This document shows, piece after piece, positions 45,076-55,387 of a stretch of 64,000 nt of DNA. Within the stretch, counting starts at the first letter, position 1; every line of letters begins with the position of its first letter. The notes under the pieces were generated by a model. That model was not told where the DNA came from and made no database searches. It saw only the letters and a program-made list of their open reading frames with translations. The stretch comes from CALBTQ01 sp036725605 (GTDB lineage: Bacteria; Lernaellota; Lernaellaia; Lernaellales; Lernaellaceae), in assembly GCA_036725605.1 (NCBI GenBank), contig DAIMDW010000014.1, positions 78,848-142,847 of the forward strand, given 5' to 3'. The position numbers were made by a program, and so were the translations under genes.

Positions 45076-46242
45076 CTACTGCCACCGCTTGACGAGGCCG
45101 ATGGAGTAGGTAATGCCTACACCGTCGTAGCTCTCAAGCTCGAGGGGTGGGAGGTACAACGAACGCGAGAAGACCAAGAACGAATTCTGACCGGCGACGG
45201 GAACGTCCATCGACAGGTGCAGGTCCCAGCCCGGCTTATAGGAATAGATGAGTTTCGGTTTGACCGAAAGCTCGTAGCCCGGCGAGTCTTCCAACTCATG
45301 TTCGTTGCCCAGGTTGTCTTCGATCGTGGTCGGCATCAAGCGGTAGTAGTATTCGGTCTCCACCGCCGCCGCGAAGCTGTTCCAGAACGGATCGAGTTTC
45401 GGCATCTGGAACGCAACTTCGAACGTGCCGCGCACCTGGTCGGCCAAGTCCAGCTTGCCGGGGCTGAACTTGGTGTCGGCCGGCATACGGTAGTTGTAGC
45501 CCGCGTGCAATTCGAACGCGAATTTCCACGCCTGCTGCTTGGCCGCCAGGCCGGTATACCAGTCCGTGTTGCCCGAGGTCAGGTAGTTGCGCAGCTCGCC
45601 GGTACGACGCGGATTGTCGTTGCCGGTCGGCCACTTGATCAACATTTCAACCGCGAGGCTGGTCATCGGATCGGTGCGATTGAAGAACTGATAAGCCGTC
45701 CACATATTGATGTCGCCCAATGTCGGCAGATCGGCTTCCCAAATCTTCCAGGGATCGCTGTGATCCAGAAAGTCCAGGAACGATTCTTCGAGCAGCGCAC
45801 CGTAGGTGTTGGTGCGGCCCGTGCGGTAGTTCTGGTTGCCCGGGAACACCTTCGTCTTTTTGTAGACCAAAGGCCAATTCAAGGAGACCGACCAGTTGTC
45901 GGACAGGCCCAATCCCAGGAAAATGTTGAACGTTTGCTTCTTGGTTTTGAAGCTTCCCTCGATCAGCTCTTCATTATCGTTCCAGTAATTGTGAGCGTAA
46001 CGATAATCGTACGAGAAGCCGAACTCGGTCACTCGTTTCGAGTAGACCAACGGCTGCTCGACGTAGTCGGATGGATACTGCCACCCGGCATTGAGCTTGT
46101 GATCAATGGCAGCCTCTCCCCAGGGGTTGTCGTCACCCTCATCATCATCGTCATCATCGTCCTCGGCTGCCGCCATTAACGGCAGACTCAAGGACAAAAT
46201 AAAGACGACGAGGCAGGATAAAAGCACAATCCTTAGCTTCAT
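45076..46242 (-). CDS. Outer-membrane beta-barrel protein with Asp run after the signal peptide
   Basis: A 388-residue exported protein. AGGAAAGGG precedes the ATG. The signal peptide ends at LMAAA and the mature chain begins EDDDDDDDEGDDNPWGE. The rest is a series of amphipathic strands (SDNWSVSLNWPLVYK, WKFAFELHAGYNYRM, LSVKPKLIYSYKPGWDLHLSMDVPV), typical of a medium-size transport or structural barrel. The C-terminus is VGITYSIGLVKRWQ rather than ending in Phe, which is unusual for a classic BAM substrate. It is the first gene of the operon, driven by the promoter at 46288-46316, and ends 15 bases before the next gene. Confidence 0.8.
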   Translation of the reverse strand: MKLRIVLLSCLVVFILSLSLPLMAAAEDDDDDDDEGDDNPWGEAAIDHKLNAGWQYPSDYVEQPLVYSKRVTEFGFSYDYRYAHNYWNDNEELIEGSFKTKKQTFNIFLGLGLSDNWSVSLNWPLVYKKTKVFPGNQNYRTGRTNTYGALLEESFLDFLDHSDPWKIWEADLPTLGDINMWTAYQFFNRTDPMTSLAVEMLIKWPTGNDNPRRTGELRNYLTSGNTDWYTGLAAKQQAWKFAFELHAGYNYRMPADTKFSPGKLDLADQVRGTFEVAFQMPKLDPFWNSFAAAVETEYYYRLMPTTIEDNLGNEHELEDSPGYELSVKPKLIYSYKPGWDLHLSMDVPVAGQNSFLVFSRSLYLPPLELESYDGVGITYSIGLVKRWQ

Positions 46243-46287
46243 CGACCCTTTCCTTTCAAGATGGTGTCGCGGGCGATCATTCGCGCC

Positions 46288-46316
46288 TTTTTACTGACTT
46301 TACCTAGGCGTGTCAA
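46288..46316 (-). promoter_or_regulatory. Promoter of the three-gene outer-membrane operon
   Basis: On the minus strand a perfect TTGACA (46316-46311), a 17-base spacer and TAAAAA (46293-46288), about 45 bases before the first gene. Confidence 0.6.
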
Positions 46317-46394
46317 GAATCGATGCAAATTTTCGGTTTCCATCTGATCTTTTCACTCCTTGGACAACCAAATTTATAGTTATTTCTGTTCTAC

Positions 46395-47402
46395 TTAACC
46401 AATGCCTTTCTCTGCGTTCATCAACGACTCCAGATGCGCCACTTCCTCGCCCGAGCCCACATACAACGGCGTACGCGTATGCAGTGTTTCCGGAACGATA
46501 TCCCGGATCGGCCGCTCCCCATTGCTGGCCGCTCCGCCGGCCTGTTCCACCAGGAACGCCAAGGGCGCCGCCTCGTAGATCAGCCGCAATTTTCCCTCGG
46601 GCTTGGCCCGGTCGGTCGGATACAAGAAAATCCCGCCGTACAGCAACGTGCGATGGAAATCCGCGACCAACGATCCGATGTAGCGCAACGAGTACGGCCG
46701 GTTGGTCGCCTCGTCCGTTTGCTTTAAATAATCAATGTAGGCCCGTGTGCCGCCGTCCCACGTCGCGTAGTTGCCCTCGTTCACACTGTAAATATGTCCC
46801 TTCGGCGGAATCTTGATAAATGGATGAGAAAGCAAAAATTCGCCCGCCGACGGGTCGTACGTAAAGCCGTGCACTCCATTGCCCGTGGTCATCACCATCA
46901 TCGACGAGCTGCCGTACAAAATGTATCCGGCCGCGATCTGCTCGCGTCCCGGCCGTAACAGATCGTCCGCATTGCCCGGCCCCGACGGACTGCGCCGCCG
47001 GTAGATCGAAAAAATGCTGCCGATCGAAACGTTCGCGTCGATGTTGGAAGAGCCGTCCAGGGGATCGAACGCGATCGCGTAATTGCCGATCTTCTCCCCT
47101 TCCGGCAAATGGATGACATCCTGCTCCTCCTCGCTGACCATCACACACACGTAGCCGGATTCGCCCAGCAACCGCGTCATCACGTGGTGGGCGTACATAT
47201 CCAGCTTCTGAACCTTTTCGCCCTGCACGTTCATCCGGCCGGTCAGACCGAGGATGTCCACCAATCCCGCCTTGCGCACTTCGCGCTGAATCAGCTTGCC
47301 CGCGAAGGCAATCGACATCAGCAGCCCCGACAGCTCACCGCTGGCCTGCGGGTACTTTTTCTGCGTCTGCGCAATATGGCGCTGAATGGTGGTGGTTTCC
47401 AT
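46395..47402 (-). CDS. fbp: Fructose-1,6-bisphosphatase class I
   Basis: A 335-residue enzyme that removes the 1-phosphate from fructose-1,6-bisphosphate, the committed step of gluconeogenesis. Family signatures present: VSEEEQDVIHL (metal-binding Glu pair), AFDPLDGSSNIDANVSIGSIFSIY (the DPLDGSSN metal site) and GKLRLIYEAAPLAFLVEQAGG near the end. Length is normal for class I. Own promoter upstream. Gluconeogenesis would be needed if the cell grows on lipids or amino acids, which agrees with the lipid-related genes to the right. Confidence 0.96.
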   Translation of the reverse strand: METTTIQRHIAQTQKKYPQASGELSGLLMSIAFAGKLIQREVRKAGLVDILGLTGRMNVQGEKVQKLDMYAHHVMTRLLGESGYVCVMVSEEEQDVIHLPEGEKIGNYAIAFDPLDGSSNIDANVSIGSIFSIYRRRSPSGPGNADDLLRPGREQIAAGYILYGSSSMMVMTTGNGVHGFTYDPSAGEFLLSHPFIKIPPKGHIYSVNEGNYATWDGGTRAYIDYLKQTDEATNRPYSLRYIGSLVADFHRTLLYGGIFLYPTDRAKPEGKLRLIYEAAPLAFLVEQAGGAASNGERPIRDIVPETLHTRTPLYVGSGEEVAHLESLMNAEKGIG

Positions 47403-47461
47403 GCGTTACCGTTTCGTAAACCGCACCGCCCCCACAGCGGTACTCTGAGAGTAAGGAGCTA

Positions 47462-47491
47462 CTTATAATGGAAACGAACGGGGTTTGTCAA
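47462..47491 (-). promoter_or_regulatory. Promoter of fbp, with a nearby palindrome
   Basis: On the minus strand a perfect TTGACA (47491-47486), an 18-base spacer and TATAAG (47467-47462, 5/6). Just downstream of the -10 is TACTCTGAGAGTA (47441-47453), a palindrome placed where a repressor would block transcription. Confidence 0.65.
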
Positions 47492-47578
47492 AGGACATCC
47501 CCCGGTTGGTTCTCTCGCCTCCCGCCCCGGTTTTATCAATTGCGTCGTTGCGTATCGTCGCGGATATACCGCCGGTCC

Positions 47579-49378
47579 TTACGGTTCATAGGTCAGGCCG
47601 AAGTACCCCGTCCAGTAATCCAGATTCTCTCCGGCCGTCCCCAGCCACAGGGGATCGATTTCCAACCCGGCCAACGGCGGCAGATCGATCGGCAGCGCGC
47701 CGAGCACCGAATTGAGCAACGGCGCCACCAGATCGGTCAGCCACTCGGAAAGCAGGTCGAAAATGAAACCGCTGTCGCCCAGCGGATTGTCCAGCATCTT
47801 GATGTCGAGCACGAACTCGGGCACGGCCATGAGCAGCGCGTCGCTGTCCACCGCGTTCAAGTCGAGCGAAAAGACCATCATCGCCGACAGGGTCATCGCC
47901 CGCCACGGCGCATGGCCCGCCGGGTGCAGGTAGAAGTCGATGCGCATGTCCGGCAGGTAAATGAACATCGCGCCGTTCGCGTCGGTCAACGCCACCGGCG
48001 GCACCTGCGGATAAACCTCGACGCTCGCCTGGATCGACGGATCGACCGACGCGAAGCCCGTCAGCAGCGCGCCCAGCACTCCCGCGGTCAGCGTCAGCGG
48101 CAGCGTCGCATCGGGGTCGATCGACGGATCGGCCACGGTCAACTGCAGCAGATCGGCCTCGGCCGCGCCGAACAGGAAGCGGTTGAGGAAATCGTCGTCC
48201 AACGCCAAGCCCAGCGCAAACTCGGTCGCCTCCGCCGGGCGGCCCGTCAGCATGTCCGGCGCCGCGCCGGTGGTCGTCAGCGAACCGTTCGGCCACGGGT
48301 GATCGGCCGGATCGGTCAGCGAAATATTGAAGTCCACCCCGGCGATCATCGCGCCGGCGGCGACGTCGATCGTGGTCAGTCCCAGCGACAGATCGAAGCC
48401 GATCAGCGTGGTGTCCAGCGTCAGGTCGGCCAGCAATCCTTCCAGCAGGCCCGGCACGATCGACTTGGCGGCCAGCTCGATGACGCCCTCGACCGCCTTG
48501 AGCAGCAGGTCGATGCCCGCCGAACCCAGAAAGCCCAGCGAACCGTCGTAGGTCACGTCGCTGTGCGCCAGGTCGATCGAGGAGACCGTCACCTGCGCCA
48601 CGCCGTCGATCAACGTCACGTCCATTTTCATATCCAGCGACATCGTGCCGATCGTGATCGTCGCTTCGTCGCTGAGCAACCCTTCGATCGTCAGGCCCAA
48701 CGTCAGGTCCTGCAGCTCGCCGAACACGCGCACGCCGTCGTCGGCGAATTCACCGTCCAGCGCCGCCCCGCCGATCACCAGTTCCGTGATCGACACGGTC
48801 GTGCCCAGCAGGTCGATGATCGGATTGAGTTGCTCGAACAGCGAACTGAGATCGAGCCCGGTGAACTCCTCGTCGAGCATCGCGCCCAGCGAGGTAAACA
48901 GCTCGTCGCCCAACGCGACCAGCAAGGCGTCCTCGACGATCTCCGTCGGGTCGGCCATCTCGCCGCGCACGGCCACCACGCGGTCGCCGCCGGCCAGCAT
49001 GTCGGCCGTCAGCGCGCTCGCGTACACCGGCATGATCCGGTCGCCGCTGTAGGTCACCGTGGTCTGGAAGGTCGCGCCGTTGAGCGCCACTTCCTCGTCG
49101 TTCACGTAAACCTTCTCCGCCGTTGCGCCGCCCACGGTGCCGCGAACGGTGAAGGTGTTCGATTCAATGAATTCGCCCGGCTGCGGCGAGGTGATCGTCA
49201 CGATCGGACGATCGGGTTCGTCGTTCCAGGGTTCTTGGTATCCTTCGTCCGTATCGTCGTCGGCCTCGCCGGTATCGTCGTCCCCGCCGTCATCGTCGTC
49301 GTCATCGTCTTCCTCACAACCGATCAGCATAGAGAACAAAACCAGTGCCAAGATGAGCAGCAGAATACGAACTTTCAT
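47579..49378 (-). CDS. Lipoprotein with Ig-like domain and TULIP-like lipid-binding region (copy A)
   Basis: A 599-residue lipoprotein: lipobox MLIGC, then an Asp-rich tract. An Ig-like domain follows (VTITSPQPGEFIES, FTVRGTVGGA, VYVNDEEVALNGATF, about residues 60-130). The main part alternates amphipathic helices and strands (TELVIGGAALDGEF, DLTLGLTIEGLLSD, LLLKAVEGVIEL) and ends in a long helix followed by LGALPIDLPPLAGLEIDPLWL and a final strand. This order recalls TULIP/BPI-like tubular lipid-binding domains. A paralogue lies at 61975. The two flank an endoglycoceramidase and ceramidase region, so a sphingolipid-binding role is plausible. The fold assignment is mine, by pattern only. Confidence 0.6.
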   Translation of the reverse strand: MKVRILLLILALVLFSMLIGCEEDDDDDDDGGDDDTGEADDDTDEGYQEPWNDEPDRPIVTITSPQPGEFIESNTFTVRGTVGGATAEKVYVNDEEVALNGATFQTTVTYSGDRIMPVYASALTADMLAGGDRVVAVRGEMADPTEIVEDALLVALGDELFTSLGAMLDEEFTGLDLSSLFEQLNPIIDLLGTTVSITELVIGGAALDGEFADDGVRVFGELQDLTLGLTIEGLLSDEATITIGTMSLDMKMDVTLIDGVAQVTVSSIDLAHSDVTYDGSLGFLGSAGIDLLLKAVEGVIELAAKSIVPGLLEGLLADLTLDTTLIGFDLSLGLTTIDVAAGAMIAGVDFNISLTDPADHPWPNGSLTTTGAAPDMLTGRPAEATEFALGLALDDDFLNRFLFGAAEADLLQLTVADPSIDPDATLPLTLTAGVLGALLTGFASVDPSIQASVEVYPQVPPVALTDANGAMFIYLPDMRIDFYLHPAGHAPWRAMTLSAMMVFSLDLNAVDSDALLMAVPEFVLDIKMLDNPLGDSGFIFDLLSEWLTDLVAPLLNSVLGALPIDLPPLAGLEIDPLWLGTAGENLDYWTGYFGLTYEP

Positions 49379-49426
49379 GCCGGCTTTCCTCCTTCCATTA
49401 CAAACCTCCTTATGCTACACAAATTA

Positions 49427-49443
49427 TGACTTTTGCAAAGTCA
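49427..49443. promoter_or_regulatory. Palindromic operator candidate between divergent genes
   Basis: TGACTTT-TGC-AAAGTCA, a perfect 7-bp inverted repeat about 50 bases from each of the divergent lipoprotein (49378) and endoglycoceramidase (49491) starts. It is well placed to control both. Confidence 0.5.
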
Positions 49444-49490
49444 CTTATTTCCGAATTTTGACAATTTATCGCCTCGGAAGGAGTACCTGC

Positions 49491-51620
49491 ATGCGTAACT
49501 CGATCGTTCTTTGCTTGCTTGTGTTAATCGGGTTGCTCCTGTTCACCGCTTGCGACGAAAAGACCTACGACCTCGACGATCAAGCCAAAGACAGCGTCAC
49601 CGCCCTGCACGTGGACCATTCGTTTTTCAAAGACGAACAAGGTCGCTATTTCTTTTTGCACGGCACCAATGTGAGCGGCTCGACCAAGTTTCCCGCCACC
49701 GACGATCCGATCTCCTACGTCGGCAAGCCCTTCCCCCTGGAAGAGGCGGACAAGAATTTTCAGATCCTGCGCGACATGGGCTTCAACGGCTTGCGCCTGC
49801 TGACGACCTGGGAAGCGATCGAGCCCTACGCCAGCGGCGAATACGATCTGGATTACCTCGACTACTTCGAGCAGATCGTCGCCAAGGCCAATGAATACGG
49901 CATCTACGTATTTATCGACATGCACCAGGATTTCTTCTCGCGCTGGCATTGCCTGTATTACAACGACGGTACGGATACTCCCGGCATCGCGCCCGCGTCG
50001 ATCGACTCGATGCAGCCGCCGCTCAACGACGTCGTGCGCGGCGACGGCGCGCCCCGTTGGGTGCTCGCCCTGACGCTGCCGGAAAAGAACGTCTACTCCG
50101 ACCAGTGGGGCCTGCCGCGCCACATGGTTGCCGATCCGCGCAACACCGGCGATCTGCTGCCGTTGTTCTGGGGCATCAACACCTTCCTGTCCACCGACGT
50201 AAGCCGCAGCTTCGCGACGTTCTTCGCCGGCGCCAGCATCTATCCGAACTACTACGTGGACGGCAAAAACATCCAGGACTACCTGCAGGACAGCTTTGCC
50301 AACGCCTGGCTGCAGGTTGTGCAACGTGTCAAGGATTACCCGAACGTCATCGGCTACGATGTTATTAATGAACCGCTCGGGTTGTACATCGCCTTCACGC
50401 TCTACGCCCTGCTCTACCAGGAGGCGAAATCCGATCCCGCCGGCACGCTGACCCAGCAGCAGGTGGAGGATTGCGTCGACCTCGCGCTGGCCGAGCCGCT
50501 GCGCCGCGGCCTGCCGCTGACCGTCGTCAACCAGTGGCGCGAGATTCTGCTCAACGATGCCGCGCTGCCGCGCACGCCCGCCGAGTTCGAGGAAGCGGGC
50601 CTGCCCCTGGACGCGGCCGACAACGATCCGCACAAGCCCGACATCCTCGCGGCGCTTGCGCTCAACGCGAACTTCAACCGCAACTACCTGCAGCCGTTCT
50701 TCGCCAAGGTGGGCGCGGCGATTCAACAGGAGGATCCGGACGCGATCGTCATCATCGAATCTTCGCTGGGCATGAGCGACGAGGAAGGCATCTTCGGCGC
50801 GCTGATCACCCCGATGCTCGCGCCCGAGGGCATCAACCAGATCGCCTTCGCGCCGCACTTCTACACCGACGTGTACTCGGTGCTGGGCCTGGCGCCCAAT
50901 CCCGATCCGCGCGACTTCACCATTGACGAAATTCAGTTGCGCGATTACTCGGTGGGCATCCTCGACGCGATCAGCCTCGCCGCCTTCAGCCTGGGCAACC
51001 CGCCGGTGATCCTCGGCGAGTTCGGCACCTACTTCAACCTCGGCGGCGTCGACCAGGCCGAGGCCACCGACTACATCGTGCCGGCCTACATCATCGACAA
51101 CTACTACGACGTGCTCGAAGAAAACCTGGTCAACCGCACCATCTGGACTTACTCGCCGGAAAACACGCCCGCCTACGGCGACGGTTGGAACAAAGAGGAT
51201 TTCTCGATCCTCGGCCCGAACATGGAGCCGCGCGCCACCGACGCCTACGTGCGCGTCACGCCGCGCTTCACCTCCGGCCGCCTCGTATCCTACAAGTACA
51301 ATTCGCCGCTGGGCTACTACGAACCCAAGCCCGGCGTGCCCACGCCGATCAAGGAATTCACCATGACCATGGAGGGCCTGGAGACCTCCGCGCCCACCGA
51401 AGTCACCGTCCCGCGCAGCAAGTATCCCGACGGCTTTTACGTGTACGTCTCCGACGGCCGCTGCACCTACGATCCGGTCCGCCAGATTCTGTATTGGTAT
51501 CCGGCCGACGACGATCCCGACGTCCAGCACAGCATGCGCATCCGGCCGCCCTGGACGGACTACGGCGACAGCGAGTGGAACTTCTTCTTCAACGGCGACC
51601 AGATGTTGGAGGGCAACTGA
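49491..51620 (+). CDS. Endoglycoceramidase-like glycoside hydrolase (GH5) lipoprotein
   Basis: A 709-residue lipoprotein (lipobox LLFTAC; AAGGAG before ATG 49491). Family: GH5 endoglycoceramidases cut the bond between glycan and ceramide in glycosphingolipids. Visible signatures are YFFLHGTNVSGSTKFP, FNGLRLLTTWEAIEP, the EGCase-type VFIDMHQDFFSRWHC, the acid/base Glu294 in YDVINEPLGLY, IAFAPHFYTDVY, and the nucleophile Glu510 in PPVILGEFGTYF. A C-terminal beta domain follows, with RLVSYKYNSPLGYYEP and a cell-binding style. The stop overlaps the porin gene start (TGATG), and a sugar importer lies downstream, supporting release then uptake of glycan. A cellulase-like role is less likely given the HQDxxSR motif. 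Confidence 0.85.
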   Translation: MRNSIVLCLLVLIGLLLFTACDEKTYDLDDQAKDSVTALHVDHSFFKDEQGRYFFLHGTNVSGSTKFPATDDPISYVGKPFPLEEADKNFQILRDMGFNGLRLLTTWEAIEPYASGEYDLDYLDYFEQIVAKANEYGIYVFIDMHQDFFSRWHCLYYNDGTDTPGIAPASIDSMQPPLNDVVRGDGAPRWVLALTLPEKNVYSDQWGLPRHMVADPRNTGDLLPLFWGINTFLSTDVSRSFATFFAGASIYPNYYVDGKNIQDYLQDSFANAWLQVVQRVKDYPNVIGYDVINEPLGLYIAFTLYALLYQEAKSDPAGTLTQQQVEDCVDLALAEPLRRGLPLTVVNQWREILLNDAALPRTPAEFEEAGLPLDAADNDPHKPDILAALALNANFNRNYLQPFFAKVGAAIQQEDPDAIVIIESSLGMSDEEGIFGALITPMLAPEGINQIAFAPHFYTDVYSVLGLAPNPDPRDFTIDEIQLRDYSVGILDAISLAAFSLGNPPVILGEFGTYFNLGGVDQAEATDYIVPAYIIDNYYDVLEENLVNRTIWTYSPENTPAYGDGWNKEDFSILGPNMEPRATDAYVRVTPRFTSGRLVSYKYNSPLGYYEPKPGVPTPIKEFTMTMEGLETSAPTEVTVPRSKYPDGFYVYVSDGRCTYDPVRQILYWYPADDDPDVQHSMRIRPPWTDYGDSEWNFFFNGDQMLEGN

Positions 51621-52966
51621 TGAACGCGCGTAGCTTGAAAATCGCGATCCTGGCGATCGTCATTCTGGGTCTGGCCCTCACGGCCGCCGCGGCGGAAAAC
51701 AAGATCGAGCCGAAAAACCTGCCGTCGATCGACCTGCGTCTGCAAACCTTTTTCCTGTACCGGAACGACGCCGACTTCGACCGCAGCAAGCCGCTGTACG
51801 ACGAATACGGTCAGTCGGTCGGCTACTTCGCGACGATCTTCGAACCGACGCTGGACTGGCAGCCGATCGACCAGGTGACGCTGCGCTACGGCGCGCGCAT
51901 CGGCGAAAACCTCTGGAGCCGCAACGACGCCGAACAGAACGACCCCGAGGACGACAGCGTGCAGGTCCTGCAGCATCGCGAAATCTGGGGTCAGGTCATG
52001 TTCAACGAAGCCTTCGGCGTGCGCGCCGGCTACCAGCACATCGTCGACCCGACGCGCCTGTTCGTCGACCGCTACATGGGCGCGGCGACGATGTTCTATG
52101 AAATGAAGAAGAACAAAATCGAATTCACCGTCGGTCAGTTCCCCGACGCCGTCTACGAAACGACCGGCGCGCAAACGGCCGCCGGCGAATTGCAGCAAAA
52201 CAACTTCGAGCAGGACATCTTCCTGCTCGCCTTGCGCGGCGAATTCCGCTCCGGCTATGACGTCTATTTCTTCCCGGGCTTTTACGCGTTGTTCGACAAC
52301 AGCGAAATCAACCGCGAAAAAACCCTGTTCAATCCGTGCCTGCGCCTGGCCTATTTCTTCAACCACGGCACGATGATCGCCACCGACCTCGCCTTCCAGT
52401 GGGGCACCTACAAACAGTCCGGGCCCAACAACGAAGACCTCGACCTGATGTCCGGCGCGGCGGAAGTCAGCGCGTTCGTGCCGATCAAAAGGGTTTCGAG
52501 CTACACCGATTTGCTGCTGCTCACCTCCGACGACGGCGACCGCAACGACACGCTGGACACCGGTTACGTTTACTCGGGCAAATCCTCGTCGCCCACGTTG
52601 CTGCTCACCGAAAACTGGCTGCTGGACCAGTACGACAACCTCGATGAATCCGCCGCCGCGCAGCGCGCCGGTCTGTTCGTCGCCAGCGAGCAGATCACCG
52701 TACATGCCGCCGAATCGCTCCAGGTGTTCGGCATCTTCGGCTACGGCACGGCGCTGGACGGCGACAACCTCGACGACGAGCGCACCCTGGGCTACGAGGG
52801 TGATCTGGGGCTGTCCTATCACCTGTACGAAAATCACGTGCGCTTCACCGTCCTGGGCGGCGGTTTGTGGCCCGGCGGCGCGGCCGCGTTGCTCAAAAAC
52901 GAAATTGACGGCAAGGCCAAAGACCCGCAATATCACGGGCAAGCCAATATGCAGATTCACTTCTAG
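51620..52966 (+). CDS. Outer-membrane porin-like beta-barrel
   Basis: A 448-residue exported protein; ATG overlaps the stop of the endoglycoceramidase. The signal peptide ends near AAAAE. The mature chain has many amphipathic strands (GYFATIFEPTLDWQPID, EFTVGQFPDAVYET, GYDVYFFPGFYALF, GMFLAFQW-like repeats) and ends in Phe (ANMQIHF), as expected for a BAM-assembled barrel. The VGQFPDAVYETTG segment is typical of phosphate-selective and sugar porin-like families. Translational coupling to the hydrolase suggests it lets the released glycan cross the outer membrane. The ATP-binding gene starts nine bases later. Confidence 0.8.
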   Translation: MNARSLKIAILAIVILGLALTAAAAENKIEPKNLPSIDLRLQTFFLYRNDADFDRSKPLYDEYGQSVGYFATIFEPTLDWQPIDQVTLRYGARIGENLWSRNDAEQNDPEDDSVQVLQHREIWGQVMFNEAFGVRAGYQHIVDPTRLFVDRYMGAATMFYEMKKNKIEFTVGQFPDAVYETTGAQTAAGELQQNNFEQDIFLLALRGEFRSGYDVYFFPGFYALFDNSEINREKTLFNPCLRLAYFFNHGTMIATDLAFQWGTYKQSGPNNEDLDLMSGAAEVSAFVPIKRVSSYTDLLLLTSDDGDRNDTLDTGYVYSGKSSSPTLLLTENWLLDQYDNLDESAAAQRAGLFVASEQITVHAAESLQVFGIFGYGTALDGDNLDDERTLGYEGDLGLSYHLYENHVRFTVLGGGLWPGGAAALLKNEIDGKAKDPQYHGQANMQIHF

Positions 52967-52974
52967 GAAACGTC

Positions 52975-54075
<1,101 letters not shown>

Positions 54076-54091
54076 AGCAAGGAGAAAGACG

Positions 54092-55384
54092 ATGCGGCAC
54101 ACGTGGATCGTTCTTTTAATCGCAGTGGCAATTATCGGTCTGAGCCTCCCGGGCTGCTCCGGCAAAGGCAAAAACGACCAGGCGGCCGATCAGGCGGCTC
54201 CGCAGGAACTGACCATCTTTTCCTGGTGGACGGCGGGCGGCGAAGCCGACGGCCTCAACGAATTGATTAAACTGTTCGAGGCGAAAAACCCGAACGCGAA
54301 AGTCGTCAACGCGGCCGTGGCCGGCGGCGCGGGCACCAACGCCAAGGCGGTGCTTAAAACGCGGATGCTCGGCGGCGACGCTCCCGGCACCTTCCAGGTG
54401 CACGGCGGCGCGGAGTTGATCGACACCTGGGTCAAGGCGCAGTACATGGCCTCGATCACCGCGCTGTTCAACGAAGACAACCTGGGCAGCAAATTCCCCG
54501 CCCAGTTGCTGGACATGGTCAGCAGCAACGGCCTGATTTACGCCGTGCCCGCCAACATCCACCGCAGCAACAACCTGTGGTACAACGTGAAAATCTTCCA
54601 GGACAACGGCATCGAAGTGCCCAAGACGCTCGACGAGTGGCTGGCCGCCTGCGCCAAGCTCAAGCAGGCCGGCATCACGCCCATCGCCCTGGCCTCGCGC
54701 AATAGCTGGCCGGTGACCCACTTGTTCGAAAACCTGTTGGTCGCCGTCGGCGGCGTGGATTTCTACAACGATCTGTTTGCCGGCAAAATCGCCTGGGACG
54801 ATCCCAAGGTCATGCAAGCCCTGTCCACGTTGGAAAAACTGGTCGCTTACGCCAACACCGATCACAGCACCCTCACCTGGGATCAGGCGTGCGGCCTGGT
54901 CAGTCAGGGCAAAGCGGCGATGACCGTCATGGGCGACTGGGCCAAGGGCTTCTTCCTGAGCCAGGGCCAGAAACCCGGCGTCGAGTTCGGCGCGGCCCCC
55001 ACGCCCGGCACCGTCGGCACCTTCATCGTCGTCACCGACACCTTCGGCCTGCCGGCCAAAGCGCCCAATCCCGAACTGACCATCGAGTTCCTGCGCGTGG
55101 TCGCCTCGATCGAGGGCCAGGTGAACTTCAACCTGAAGAAGGGCTCGATCCCCGCGCGCATCGACGTGCCGACCGACCGGTTCGACGAAGTGGCCAAGGC
55201 GAACATGGCCGACTTCGCCGCCAACCAGCTCGTGCCCAGTTGTGCGCACGGTTCGGCAACCAACGAGAATTTCGTCATCGCCCTCAACAACCAGCTCAAC
55301 GTGTTCGTCAACGGCGACGAGGTCGATAAAACCGCCACGGCGCTGGAAGCCGCCGCCAAAGATTCGGGTTTGCGCGGAGAGTAA
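54092..55384 (+). CDS. Extracellular solute-binding lipoprotein of a sugar ABC importer
   Basis: A 430-residue lipoprotein (lipobox LPGC; AAGGAGAAAG before ATG). The fold markers of the carbohydrate-binding family are present: LTIFSWWTAGGEADGLNELIKLFE at the start, GTFQVHGGAELIDTW, YAVPANIHRSNNLWYNVKIF, VMGDWAKGF and the PNPELTIEFLRVVAS tail. It captures substrate in the periplasm and passes it to the two permeases. Trp/Asp-rich pockets suggest an oligosaccharide, most simply the glycan freed by the endoglycoceramidase. The exact sugar cannot be read from the sequence. Confidence 0.93.
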   Translation: MRHTWIVLLIAVAIIGLSLPGCSGKGKNDQAADQAAPQELTIFSWWTAGGEADGLNELIKLFEAKNPNAKVVNAAVAGGAGTNAKAVLKTRMLGGDAPGTFQVHGGAELIDTWVKAQYMASITALFNEDNLGSKFPAQLLDMVSSNGLIYAVPANIHRSNNLWYNVKIFQDNGIEVPKTLDEWLAACAKLKQAGITPIALASRNSWPVTHLFENLLVAVGGVDFYNDLFAGKIAWDDPKVMQALSTLEKLVAYANTDHSTLTWDQACGLVSQGKAAMTVMGDWAKGFFLSQGQKPGVEFGAAPTPGTVGTFIVVTDTFGLPAKAPNPELTIEFLRVVASIEGQVNFNLKKGSIPARIDVPTDRFDEVAKANMADFAANQLVPSCAHGSATNENFVIALNNQLNVFVNGDEVDKTATALEAAAKDSGLRGE

Positions 55385-55387
55385 CTC

